In this document: positions 21,312-30,431 of the stretch, in pieces
Layout of the letters: each line of letters starts with the position of its first letter
Numbering within the stretch: position 1 is the first letter of the stretch
Virus record (IMG/VR): IMGVR_UViG_3300032083_000307
Location: 1 to 34,470 of that record
Source: a virus
Length of the DNA stretch: 34,470 nucleotides
Reading direction: 5' to 3' (one strand)
Program-made: the position numbers and the translations under genes
The notes under the pieces: model-generated
Told to the model about the DNA's origin: nothing
The model's input: only the letters and a program-made list of their open reading frames with translations
Databases searched by the model: none

Positions 21312-23219
21312 ATGAGCAACAACTACCTACCCACCGATTACCAAGCATTTATTCATACCTCACGGTATGCTCGTTGGTTAGAAGACGAGAACAGAAGAGA
21401 GACATGGCCTGAGACTGTACGTAGGTACATGGACAATATTGTAAAGCCTATCGTAATAACTGAATCAGAATTTAAAAATATAGAGGATAGCATACTTAAT
21501 CTTAGTGTTATGCCTAGCATGAGAGCTTTAATGACAGCAGGTGCTGCATTAGATCGTGACAATACCGCAGGATATAACTGCAGCTATCTACCAGTAGATG
21601 ATCCAAAAGCATTTGATGAAGCTATGTATATATTATTATGTGGTACAGGTGTAGGCTTCAGTGTTGAACGTCAGTACATACAGAAACTACCTGAGATACC
21701 TGAGATGTCAGAAAGCGACACTACGGTCATAGTCAAGGATAGCAAAGAGGGATGGGCAAAAGGATTACGACAGGTACTTGCTCTACTCTGGGCAGGAGAA
21801 ATACCTAAGTGGGATGTCAGTCAGATCAGACCAGCAGGAGCTAGGCTGAAGACGTTTGGTGGTAGAGCATCTGGCCCTGCACCACTGATTGACCTGTTCA
21901 ACTTCTGTGTAAATACATTTAGATCTGCATCAGGTAGAAAGTTGTCATCCATAGAGTGTCACGACTTGATGTGTTACATTGGACAGATCGTTGTAGTAGG
22001 TGGTGTGCGTAGATCAGCCATGATCTCACTGTCCAATTTATCAGATGGTAGAATGAGACATGCTAAATCAGGTAACTGGTGGGAGACAGCAGGACATAGA
22101 GCATTGGCGAATAACTCTGTCTGTTATACAGAAAAACCTGACTCAGAAACTTTCATGCGTGAGTGGCTTGCACTTGTTGAAAGTAAGTCAGGTGAACGAG
22201 GTGTATTTAATAGACAGGCATGTAAAGTATTAGCAGAGCGTAGCGGTAGACGTGATCCAGACCACGAGTTCGGCACAAACCCCTGCTCAGAGATTAGCTT
22301 GAGGCCGTATCAATTCTGCAACCTAACTGAAGTCGTTGTACGTGCAACTGATACACTGAAAGACATTAAAAATAAAGTTGAGTCTGCTACGATACTAGGC
22401 ACAATACAGTCTAAGTATACTAAGTTTCCTTATCTACGTAAGATATGGCAGCGTAATACTGAAGAGGAAAGGTTGCTAGGTGTAAGTCTGACAGGTGTAA
22501 TGGACAATCCTATTATGACATCAGCTAACAAGAACTTAGCTAGAGACTTAGAGAGCCTTAAACAGCATGCCGTATACGTAAACTCTGTATGGTCTAAGAG
22601 GTTAGGCATTGAACAGAGTACTGCGGTTACATGCTGTAAGCCATCAGGCACAGTGTCACAGTTAGTAGACTCAGCATCAGGCATACATGCCAGACACTCA
22701 CTGCACTACATTAGAACTGTACGTGGAGACAACAAAGATCCTCTTACACAGTTTATGAAGTCTCAGGGCATACCGTTTGAGCCATGTGTTATGAAGCCTG
22801 ACAGCACGACAGTGTTCAGCTTTCCTATTGCAGCACCAGCTAAGTCTGTCACACGTAATGACATGACAGCTATACAGCAGTTAGAGATGTGGCTCGTCTA
22901 TCAAAGGCACTGGACAGAACACAAACCTTCTGTTACAATAACAGTTCGAGACAATGAGTGGATGGAAGTAGGTGCCTTTGTGTATAGAAACTTTGATGAG
23001 ATGAGTGGTGTGTCATTTTTACCACACTCTGATCATACTTATCAGCAAGCACCATATCAGGATTGCACTAAACATGATTATGGTATATTAAAAAGTATTA
23101 TGCCTAGTAAAATAGACTGGTCTAAGCTGTCAGACTTTGAAGCTGAAGACACAACTAAGTCATCACAGACTTTCGCATGCACTGGCGAAGTTTGTGAAAT
23201 GGTAGACATCAGTGCGTAA
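21312..23219 (+). CDS. nrdJ: B12-dependent (class II) ribonucleotide reductase, monomeric
   Basis: This 635-residue enzyme resembles the monomeric class II type (RTPR). Active-site elements are C90 (GYNCSYLPV), the catalytic block NPCSEISL with C325 and E327, a GTGVGFSVER nucleotide-site region, CCKPSGTVSQL, and the C-terminal redox pair CTGEVCEM (623, 628). It reduces ribonucleoside triphosphates using adenosylcobalamin, so the host must make or import B12. It is a key dNTP source with endonuclease I, MazG and DUF3310 nearby. The monomeric form is common in marine phages. Confidence 0.92.
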   Translation: MSNNYLPTDYQAFIHTSRYARWLEDENRRETWPETVRRYMDNIVKPIVITESEFKNIEDSILNLSVMPSMRALMTAGAALDRDNTAGYNCSYLPVDDPKAFDEAMYILLCGTGVGFSVERQYIQKLPEIPEMSESDTTVIVKDSKEGWAKGLRQVLALLWAGEIPKWDVSQIRPAGARLKTFGGRASGPAPLIDLFNFCVNTFRSASGRKLSSIECHDLMCYIGQIVVVGGVRRSAMISLSNLSDGRMRHAKSGNWWETAGHRALANNSVCYTEKPDSETFMREWLALVESKSGERGVFNRQACKVLAERSGRRDPDHEFGTNPCSEISLRPYQFCNLTEVVVRATDTLKDIKNKVESATILGTIQSKYTKFPYLRKIWQRNTEEERLLGVSLTGVMDNPIMTSANKNLARDLESLKQHAVYVNSVWSKRLGIEQSTAVTCCKPSGTVSQLVDSASGIHARHSLHYIRTVRGDNKDPLTQFMKSQGIPFEPCVMKPDSTTVFSFPIAAPAKSVTRNDMTAIQQLEMWLVYQRHWTEHKPSVTITVRDNEWMEVGAFVYRNFDEMSGVSFLPHSDHTYQQAPYQDCTKHDYGILKSIMPSKIDWSKLSDFEAEDTTKSSQTFACTGEVCEMVDISA

Positions 23220-23233
23220 AAGGAGAAGTATAA

Positions 23234-23452
23234 ATGAATATTAATATAGATGGTAAAGACTACGAAATAGATGAGAAGGATGAAAAGAATGCTGAACTTA
23301 TTGGTGTTCTTGGAGTTGTAAGAACAGGCGACAATGCATTACCTTTACTGCAACACATACAGCAGTGTGTGCAAGCAGTACACTCAGGTAAGTTACAAGA
23401 GTTAAAAAACTTATTACCTAAAGAAGAAAAAGAAACTAAGGCTAAGAAATAA
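23234..23452 (+). CDS. Small protein, DUF6447-like
   Basis: This 72-residue protein, INIDGKDYEIDEKDEKNAEL, begins with a two-strand hairpin and then a helix (LQHIQQCVQAVHSGKLQEL). That plan recalls DUF6447 proteins of marine phages; the match is from memory. AAGGAG precedes the start. Function is unknown. Confidence 0.5.
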   Translation: MNINIDGKDYEIDEKDEKNAELIGVLGVVRTGDNALPLLQHIQQCVQAVHSGKLQELKNLLPKEEKETKAKK

Positions 23453-23463
23453 GGAGATAATCC

Positions 23464-23721
23464 ATGAAAAAAAATCTAACCAGAGCAGAACGTGGCCTTG
23501 GAAAATATGATGCCCCACTGAAGGTTCAATTTCAGAAGGGCTTTGATGATTTTAAACGTGGTCGTGTAGGAAATCCATTCCATAAAGATACCATGCAACA
23601 CCGAGAATGGAACAGAGGATTTAACAAAGCATGGTATGATAATCTAAAGCGAGTAACTAAGTATGAACAAACTAGAAACAGAGGTAAAAGAATGGCTGAA
23701 GGAGAAGTACAACATGTCTGA
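23464..23721 (+). CDS. RMF-like small protein
   Basis: This 85-residue basic protein contains a pattern close to the ribosome modulation factor fold: FQKGFDDFKRGRVGNPF, then REWNRGFNKAWYDN. E. coli RMF shows a similar order (G-Y-x-x-G-x-x-G-R, CPY, W-x-x-GW). RMF dimerises and silences ribosomes in stationary cells. Phage proteins of this fold may act on host translation, or only share the fold with other small phage proteins. AAGGAG at the start supports translation. It overlaps MazG by 8 bases. Confidence 0.5.
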   Translation: MKKNLTRAERGLGKYDAPLKVQFQKGFDDFKRGRVGNPFHKDTMQHREWNRGFNKAWYDNLKRVTKYEQTRNRGKRMAEGEVQHV

Positions 23722-24043
23722 CTTTAATGCTTATCAAAGATCGGCACTAAGAACTGCTGTGTATCCACCTGAACACAAGATACTTTACCCTGCACTAGGA
23801 CTAGCAGGAGAAGCAGGTGAGGTAGCTAACAAAGTTAAGAAGGTTATGCGTGATGGTATAGAGAACCAACCAAATGACTGGAAAGAACAGATAGCTAGTG
23901 AGATAGGAGATGTTCTGTGGTACTGCGCTGCACTGGCACAGGATCTAAACATGTCACTAGGTATGATAGCAAGTCTTAACGAAAGAAAACTAAGTAGTAG
24001 GTTTGATAGAGGTAAGATAAACGGTAGTGGAGACAATAGATAG
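23714..24043 (+). CDS. mazG: MazG-like nucleotide pyrophosphohydrolase
   Basis: This 109-residue protein has the MazG helices with metal-binding acidic residues: LGLAGEAGEVANKVKK (E-x-x-E) and EIGDVLWYCAALA (E-x-x-D). It hydrolyses (d)NTPs or lowers host alarmone levels. ATG 23714 is preferred because AAGGAG (23699-23704) lies 9 bases upstream; an in-frame ATG at 23663 would lie deep inside the RMF-like gene. It is the last gene before the convergent terminator. Confidence 0.9.
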   Translation: MSDFNAYQRSALRTAVYPPEHKILYPALGLAGEAGEVANKVKKVMRDGIENQPNDWKEQIASEIGDVLWYCAALAQDLNMSLGMIASLNERKLSSRFDRGKINGSGDNR

Positions 24044-24051
24044 AAACATTT

Positions 24052-24082
24052 AGGGGGCTTAACGCCCCCTTTTGTTTATTTT
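24052..24082 (+). terminator. Terminator at the convergence of the two arms
   Basis: The stem AGGGGGC / GCCCCCT (7 bp, loop TTAAC) is followed by TTTTGTTTATTTT on the plus strand. On the minus strand the following tract is poor in T, so it mainly stops rightward transcription. It separates MazG from the converging 1196-residue gene. Confidence 0.85.
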
Positions 24083-27000
24083 AATTCTAGTTCACCAAAC
24101 ACAAAAGAATAATAATCTAATAAATCATCATCAGGATTAACAGCTTCATATTCATCTAAAGGTAATCCATATTGTGAATTTATTTTGTCGTTGTATTCTT
24201 GATACGCATCTTCCGCATATCTTTTTTGCGAACCACTTAAATTATTATAATAATTTGTTAAATTTTTTATTAAAAGTTTTTCGTATTTAGGATCGTCAGG
24301 ATCTGCTCCTATAGGTATCATAGCTTTTGTTCTAGCTAATCTTTTATACTTACTTAACAATTTTGTTATTAATATTTGTCTTTTTGAATTTATTCTTTCT
24401 GAAATGTATTCGTCTGATCTTACATATTCTGCCAGTTCATCTTCTACATATTCAGACATATAAAATTTAGATAAGTTTGTTCTTTTAAAATCATTTTTTA
24501 TTTTTTTAGGCGTAACATGTTTATAGTCAAAACCTAATCTTTTTAATTCTCTTTCTACATCAGTTAACTTTGGCATTGGTGTAAGTCCAGTTAACTGTTT
24601 AATTATAGGATTATATCTTAATATGCCACCTCTTCTTGTAGAAGATTGCAATGCTAAACGTTCACTGTCTTCGTTTTGTTCCTTTGGAACAGACCTAAGT
24701 GCTTGTCTCATAAACACCTCCATAAAAGAAACTAATTGATCATCTCTTCTAATATCAGATGAGTTATTTGGAAGAAGCAAATAATCATCCATATCACTTA
24801 TTGGAGTATCTGATGTTGCTGCAATATCTTTTAACATGGCTAAAGGAATAAGACCTGTATTAGCTATACCACCTAAATATTTAGCAGCAGCTTGCATTAA
24901 ATTACCTGGCTCTTCTCTATTTTGAATAACTTGTTCTAATTGATTTACTAAATATAACTGGCTTCCTGATCTACTTGTAGCACCAGTTAAAGCACTTATA
25001 AATTCTTTAATATCAAATGGATTATCTCTGAAGCTAACCATTAAGTTGTTATACAATTTATCATCTATAGCACCTGTGTCTACATTTCCTAAATCTTCTG
25101 CAGTAGGTAGTCCAACAGAGGATACTACTCCTAAAAAATCAGCTCTAAATAATAGGTCTGCCATAAAAGCATACATAGAAAATGGGCCAAGTGCAGCACG
25201 AGTATCGTACTTTTCTCCTTGAACTACGTACTCATATGCTCCTGTAGTTTCATCTCCAAATTTATATCTTAAACCAATAAATGCTCCTAACATTGCAAGA
25301 CCAGTCATTTGTTTACCTAGAGTTTCCGCATTAATAGTAAGTCCTTTTCCTGTTTTACCCAGAGTTGCTCTTTCAACTCCTGTGGACAATTTTTTACCTT
25401 GAGATTTTACTGCAGGTTTATTTAATATTCCTCCCATATTTACCATGCCTAATATAGGTGCATGTGTGTACACAAATCTAAATTGGTTTACCATGTATCT
25501 AGGAAAAGGAATAGCAGTAGATCTAGCTAATTCTAAACCAACATTATCAAATCCTTTAACAAAAGAATTAGCTACATTGTTAAAAGTTCCTTGTCTACTG
25601 GCAAAGTCACCAGTTTGATAAGTAAACTCCCATGCTTCTGTCATAGATCTTGATAAATAATCATGTGGAACTTCATTAAATCTACCTGAAGCTAATACTT
25701 TACTCAAACTATCAAGCTCTCCATTTTTTCCTAATGGTGCTGCTGCAATTCTCATGTCTAATTCTCTTGTAAATATAGCACGTTTAAACATGTTATCACT
25801 TAAAGTATTCAAAGTATTTAGATTTTGAGCTAAACCAAGTATACCACTTTCAACTTGTTTTATTTCTCCTATATCACCCATACCTCTTAAAAGTTTAGAA
25901 ATGTCATTAGTAAAATTAAACTGTTCATTACCTAATATTTTAAACAAAGAATCTGTTTCTGCACTCATCATTCCAAATTTCAGGTCTTTTAACATTATAG
26001 ACTGAACACCATTTCTTAATTGAGCCATACCTAAGTTAGCAATATTGCTACCTTGTATCTTTAATATCGCTTCTGATTCTTCTTTTGTATATAATTTTCC
26101 TGTTTCTTTATTTACCGCTGCCATCTGTTCTTTTAAAGCATTATTATAATTCCAAACACGAGGATCTATAGTGCCTTTTGCTACATTAAATGCACCTTGA
26201 CTAATATTATCTAATGCATAAATATAGTTTCTTAAATATCCATTAGAAGTGTTTCGTATTGTAGTAGAAATTTGAGTAGTCATAATACCTATTCGAGCTT
26301 TATTTAAATTTAAAAAACCTTGCCTTACCTTACTACCTATACCGTAATTTTTTTTCTCTAATGCTATTCTTGCTCGATTTGATAGTGGACTGTAACCAGA
26401 TGCCAAAAGAGCATTGTCTAAATTATTTAATGCTATTTTCGATTCTTCATAAATATTAGGATTTATTTTAGCTGTGCCTTTACCTACTTTACCTATTGTT
26501 CCAAGTATTGTACCTGCACGAGAAATTTCTTCTACAAATAAAGGTGCTAAATGTTCAAAAGTTATTTTGTGATCGTTTAATATAGGTTCTATTTCATCTA
26601 AAAAATCTTTGTCTCTAGTAATTGCTCTAGTTAATCTTGACGCAATTCTTTCAACAGGCTCTCCTTCTCCCCCAATACCTTTTAACTTCGGTAACTCCTT
26701 ATTAATTCTTGCAGCAGCAACTGCAATATTTTCAATTTCTTGTGTACTAAACCTTGCTTTTTTTCTTTGTCTTAACTTTTTACCTGTCTCTAAAAATTTT
26801 GGAACAGTTTCTTCTAAAGATAATTTTTCTCCTTTTAACAAATATTTTTTTATATCTTTAGCTTGACTTGCTAGTTTTATAATTTCATCATTTTCAGTTT
26901 CTGTAAGAATAGGTTTTACTTGTTTTAAGTATACTTCTTTTTGTATTCTTTTTGCTTCCTTTAAGTTTCTATCAGCTATAAAACCTCCTGCTCTTGAGTT

Positions 27001-27666
27001 TTTAAATTTTGTTATGCCTGCATAGCCTCCAAACAAACCGCCTGTAACACCACCAATGACACCACCTATGCCTATATCTTTATAGTCTATACTATCTTTT
27101 AAATCTAATTCTACTCTAGCTTGTTCTTGTAAATTTATTGTTCCTGCTGCTGCAGTTGCATCTATTCCTGTACCTATAGCCGCACTTTTTATTCCTTGTT
27201 TTGTTACTTGTCCTTTTAATTTTTTACTTAATGCAGATCTTATACCTGCCTTAACAGCTTGCTGTGCAGCAATAGTACCTGCTTTTGCAGCACCAAAAGA
27301 AAACATGCCTGCGTAAGTAGAAGGTGCAGTCATTACGCCTTCAAAATAATCTCCTGCTGCTTTAAACCCAAAGTCTCCATCCATTCTATCAAAGGTATCC
27401 ATAAGTCTACCCATAGCTTGAGACTCTTGTTCTGATGAAGTTTTTGCATAGTATAAGTCACGAGCAGCAGTTACTTCATTTGTAGCCTGCCCACGAAAAT
27501 GCTCCATGTATTTATCATACAAAAAGGTATTGTCTTGTAAATCTTTTTGATCATATCCACCACGATTAGATAAAAACAATCTTGCGTCATTTACAAAGTC
27601 TTCATTTTGAAGCAAAAAATCTTTATTTAATGCTTCTTTTTTATACTTATTATATATCGCTGTCAT
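24076..27666 (-). CDS. Very large probable internal virion (ejection) protein
   Basis: This 1196-residue protein is the last gene of the leftward arm. An N-terminal helical part leads to hydrophobic Gly/Ala-rich segments at about 114-220 (AQQAVKAGIRSALSKK; GIGGVIGGVTGGLFGGYAG), which may insert in membranes. Long helical regions, a further hydrophobic stretch (LTINAETLGKQMTGLAMLGA) and a highly charged C-terminus follow. Size, position and mixed helical/membrane character resemble podovirus core proteins (T7 gp16-like) that pass into the host envelope. No transglycosylase active site is evident. It is not a terminase, portal or capsid protein. Confidence 0.55.
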   Translation of the reverse strand: MTAIYNKYKKEALNKDFLLQNEDFVNDARLFLSNRGGYDQKDLQDNTFLYDKYMEHFRGQATNEVTAARDLYYAKTSSEQESQAMGRLMDTFDRMDGDFGFKAAGDYFEGVMTAPSTYAGMFSFGAAKAGTIAAQQAVKAGIRSALSKKLKGQVTKQGIKSAAIGTGIDATAAAGTINLQEQARVELDLKDSIDYKDIGIGGVIGGVTGGLFGGYAGITKFKNSRAGGFIADRNLKEAKRIQKEVYLKQVKPILTETENDEIIKLASQAKDIKKYLLKGEKLSLEETVPKFLETGKKLRQRKKARFSTQEIENIAVAAARINKELPKLKGIGGEGEPVERIASRLTRAITRDKDFLDEIEPILNDHKITFEHLAPLFVEEISRAGTILGTIGKVGKGTAKINPNIYEESKIALNNLDNALLASGYSPLSNRARIALEKKNYGIGSKVRQGFLNLNKARIGIMTTQISTTIRNTSNGYLRNYIYALDNISQGAFNVAKGTIDPRVWNYNNALKEQMAAVNKETGKLYTKEESEAILKIQGSNIANLGMAQLRNGVQSIMLKDLKFGMMSAETDSLFKILGNEQFNFTNDISKLLRGMGDIGEIKQVESGILGLAQNLNTLNTLSDNMFKRAIFTRELDMRIAAAPLGKNGELDSLSKVLASGRFNEVPHDYLSRSMTEAWEFTYQTGDFASRQGTFNNVANSFVKGFDNVGLELARSTAIPFPRYMVNQFRFVYTHAPILGMVNMGGILNKPAVKSQGKKLSTGVERATLGKTGKGLTINAETLGKQMTGLAMLGAFIGLRYKFGDETTGAYEYVVQGEKYDTRAALGPFSMYAFMADLLFRADFLGVVSSVGLPTAEDLGNVDTGAIDDKLYNNLMVSFRDNPFDIKEFISALTGATSRSGSQLYLVNQLEQVIQNREEPGNLMQAAAKYLGGIANTGLIPLAMLKDIAATSDTPISDMDDYLLLPNNSSDIRRDDQLVSFMEVFMRQALRSVPKEQNEDSERLALQSSTRRGGILRYNPIIKQLTGLTPMPKLTDVERELKRLGFDYKHVTPKKIKNDFKRTNLSKFYMSEYVEDELAEYVRSDEYISERINSKRQILITKLLSKYKRLARTKAMIPIGADPDDPKYEKLLIKNLTNYYNNLSGSQKRYAEDAYQEYNDKINSQYGLPLDEYEAVNPDDDLLDYYSFVFGELELK

Positions 27667-27669
27667 ATT

Positions 27670-29676
27670 TTATTTTGCACTTTCTACTGCTTTTTGTAAA
27701 TCAAATCCTGCCTCAACTAATTTTGTATATTTTGGATGTAAGCTACCTATTTTAGTTGTAGATCCATTTTCCTCAGTTATTTCTAACTCTATTGTTCCTG
27801 CGTTAGTAACCATAACTTTATTAACTTTTATATTGTCAAAAGTTTGTCCTGTAAGGTTGTACTCAGCTCCTTTATTCTTTTTTAAATTTGACATAAATGT
27901 ATTTGCCTTTATAGTATCATCATCTTGTTTAAAAAAACCGCCAACTATAGGAAGATTAGCAAAAATAGATCCACTACTATCCTGAACTTGTTTATCTGTT
28001 CCTTGCGCTGCAGAAAGTATGTCAATTTTCTCTAATATTTTAGCTGAGTCAGGATAATTCATCTCATACCAATCAAACCAATCATTTGGCGATGGTACGC
28101 CTACTACTCCTTGACTACCTATTTCATCTAAAAATTCTTTATATCTACTTTGTAAGTATTCCATTTCAAGAATTTTATCTATACCTGTTCCATCTCCTGT
28201 ATTACCTGTTCCTATATCATTAAAAATATTTATGCCTAGATCTGCATTAAAGTCATCTATGAACTGTTTAACATTATTAGGCAAAGGCACTGGTGGAGGT
28301 TGTACAGCTATACTTTTTCCTTTTATAGTTGTGAACATAGAAGGTGTAAAAAACGGTTTAAATGGTGAAGTTATTGCATCAGATGCAGCTTCTAAATCTG
28401 ACATAATTCCTATAGTGCTTACCGCATCTGTATCTTCAGATATTTGTCTAACTTCTTCCATCATATTATCATACGCTGTAGTATCACCATCTAATCGTAC
28501 AGGCAACACCTCTACTATAGGATTACCCATTGAATCTTGACTCTCGACTATTCTGTAATCTATTCCTTTTGAAATAAGAGACATTATTTTATTTTTTGTA
28601 TTTTGTACAACATTAGGGTCAGCATCTGTATAAGTTTTTATATTTTTTCCTGAACCTGTATAATAAGAGTTTATATTAGATAATTGGTTTACTATCTGAT
28701 TTGCTTTATCTATTAAAAATCTACCTTCTTGTTTCTCTTTATACTTTGGTAAAAATCCTTCAGCAGCATAGCCTCCTTCACCTTTTAAAGGAACATTATA
28801 CTCTATTCCTGAGTACACATTTAATTGACCTAATATATCTTTTGTTAAACTTTTTATAGAGGCTTGGTTAAACGGTTCTGGTGGTTTATATTTATCATCT
28901 ATATTTTTTATAATAGTTTTGTGTATTTCTACTTCACCTGTTGCTATCTCAAATTGATTTTGCAAGTCAGCTAATTCTGCTTCATTATCTGTCATGCCCA
29001 TTAATACTGCTATGTTTTCAGCAATATGACCAAACTTTATTGCTCTTTTTCTTGAGTCTTCTTCGTTGTAAGCATTTATAAACTTTGTCCTTTCTCCTGA
29101 AGAAGATAAAGTTTCTATAAAAGGTACATCATTGTCTTGTTTTTTATCAAAGGTAATTCCACTTGCTGATAATAGTTCATCTGTTTCCGTATTAATAGCA
29201 CCAGAAATATCTTTTCTAAATAATTGGTTCATTCCTACAGCCATTTCACCAGATACTTTAGGTGGAGGCACATATGCTCCTTTTATTCTATTTGCTATTT
29301 GTGTAGCTGTGATAGATGGATTATTTTTTCTTTGTTCTAAACCTAGTAAATCATACGCACTAAATTTTCCTGAAGTATTAGCTACAGCATTTTTTACTTC
29401 ATTTGCTTTTGCTAATGCTGCATCAATATTTCCACCTGCCTGATCTACTAAATAGTCTACAAGATCCATGTCATTATTTACTACTGCTGCTATTGATTTA
29501 AGGCCATCCTTAAAACTGCTAAATTCTGTAGCATGTTTTTCGCTACCCTCAACTATAGTCTTAGCACGTAATGCTGACATTTGACTTATCTTATCATAAG
29601 TTTTTTCCATATCATCTTTTAAGCCAGTTGCAAGACTGTCTGCTAATCCAGTTACAAATCCTTGTCCAAAACTCAT
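27670..29676 (-). CDS. Large probable virion protein (668 residues)
   Basis: The N-terminal 120 residues are helical and Ala/Lys-rich (FGQGFVTGLADSLATGLKDD). A mixed domain (180-400) has many Asp and Lys residues, then a Pro-rich turn (PPPVPLPNNVKQF) and a C-terminal domain with strands (TIELEITEENGSTTKIGSL). The start overlaps the upstream gene by ATGA, and only 3 bases separate it from the 1196-residue gene, so the two are co-translated and probably act together as internal or tail proteins. I do not recognise a family. Confidence 0.5.
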   Translation of the reverse strand: MSFGQGFVTGLADSLATGLKDDMEKTYDKISQMSALRAKTIVEGSEKHATEFSSFKDGLKSIAAVVNNDMDLVDYLVDQAGGNIDAALAKANEVKNAVANTSGKFSAYDLLGLEQRKNNPSITATQIANRIKGAYVPPPKVSGEMAVGMNQLFRKDISGAINTETDELLSASGITFDKKQDNDVPFIETLSSSGERTKFINAYNEEDSRKRAIKFGHIAENIAVLMGMTDNEAELADLQNQFEIATGEVEIHKTIIKNIDDKYKPPEPFNQASIKSLTKDILGQLNVYSGIEYNVPLKGEGGYAAEGFLPKYKEKQEGRFLIDKANQIVNQLSNINSYYTGSGKNIKTYTDADPNVVQNTKNKIMSLISKGIDYRIVESQDSMGNPIVEVLPVRLDGDTTAYDNMMEEVRQISEDTDAVSTIGIMSDLEAASDAITSPFKPFFTPSMFTTIKGKSIAVQPPPVPLPNNVKQFIDDFNADLGINIFNDIGTGNTGDGTGIDKILEMEYLQSRYKEFLDEIGSQGVVGVPSPNDWFDWYEMNYPDSAKILEKIDILSAAQGTDKQVQDSSGSIFANLPIVGGFFKQDDDTIKANTFMSNLKKNKGAEYNLTGQTFDNIKVNKVMVTNAGTIELEITEENGSTTKIGSLHPKYTKLVEAGFDLQKAVESAK

Positions 29677-30209
29677 GCTGTTCTCCTTGCCATTAATCCT
29701 GATGGTTCATTACTAGACGGTTCAGCCATAGGTTCTTTAGGCATTTCTTCCATCATAGGTTCAGCTATAGGTTCTTTTGTTATATTATTTTTTTCTTTTA
29801 TTTCTTCTTTAAACTCTCTAATAGCTTTTTGTGTCAATCTTTGTTTAGTATTTTCATCCATTTCATCTATACCAGATGTATACTCTACATTAGAACTATC
29901 TCCTATTAAACTTATAAATTCTATTAGTATAGGTGTTACTAACATTCCTACATCTATTGTGTGTAAACCTTCCATAACACTACTTAGCTGCATAATATTA
30001 GCTAATTTAGTTACAGGCACTCCCATTTTTAATACTTCTATAACTTGTTCCGCAGCTTCGTCAGAAGATAGTCTTTCTATATAATAACCTGATGCTTCTT
30101 CTACTGTGCTATATCTAGGAGGTTGTTGCCAAGGTCTAGCACCTAATTCTGCAGTCATAGCCATTCCTGGCACAGGAGCATTTAAACTTTTACTTTGTTG
30201 TTCTTGCAT
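29673..30209 (-). CDS. Acidic proline/glutamate-rich late protein (178 residues)
   Basis: Residues 1-130 are helical with an amphipathic core (AAEQVIEVLKMGVPVTKLAN and LVTPILIEFISLIGD). The C-terminal 45 residues repeat short EPxAEP units (KEPIAEPMMEEMPKEPMAEP), giving a flexible acidic tail. It is coupled to the 668-residue gene by ATGA. It may be a small virion or chaperone-type assembly protein. No family is recognised. Confidence 0.5.
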   Translation of the reverse strand: MQEQQSKSLNAPVPGMAMTAELGARPWQQPPRYSTVEEASGYYIERLSSDEAAEQVIEVLKMGVPVTKLANIMQLSSVMEGLHTIDVGMLVTPILIEFISLIGDSSNVEYTSGIDEMDENTKQRLTQKAIREFKEEIKEKNNITKEPIAEPMMEEMPKEPMAEPSSNEPSGLMARRTA

Positions 30210-30420
30210 TTATTCTTTCCTTATGTATAGCACTATATATTTGATAAGCAATTTCTGCAGGAGAAGGAGTATTGTTTGCAGGCATACTATTATTTCTTCT
30301 AGGCATTAAAGAATCAGACATTTTATTAAGTCTATCAGCCTCTTTAGTTTTATTATTTTCTTGACTGTCTCTTATTTGAAACTTTTTATATGCAGTTAAA
30401 CTGTTATTATTACCATACAT
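30190..30420 (-). CDS. 76-residue polar protein
   Basis: MYGNNNSLTAYKKFQIRDSQ onward, rich in Asn, Lys and Arg, with PRRNNSMPANNTPSPAEIAY preceding a C-terminal helix. AAGGAAA precedes the ATG. It overlaps the next gene by 20 bases and lies 11 bases after the 744-residue gene. Its place between virion genes suggests a linker or minor virion component; the role is unknown. Confidence 0.5.
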   Translation of the reverse strand: MYGNNNSLTAYKKFQIRDSQENNKTKEADRLNKMSDSLMPRRNNSMPANNTPSPAEIAYQIYSAIHKERINARTTK

Positions 30421-30431
30421 TATATTTTCCT

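Noticed and set aside
23663-23713. Longer MazG start at 23663
   Set aside because: The extension lies within the RMF-like gene and lacks a good binding site, while ATG 23714 has AAGGAG 9 bases upstream.
26609-26866. Plus-strand frames within the large late genes, such as 26609-26866, 28232-28540 and 29132-29443
   Set aside because: They lie opposite long, well-supported minus-strand genes, lack binding sites and have hydrophobic, Ser/Leu-rich products typical of antisense reading.
24076-27666. Terminase or portal identity for the largest protein
   Set aside because: No Walker A or nuclease motif, and Gly/Ala-rich membrane-like segments that neither family has.
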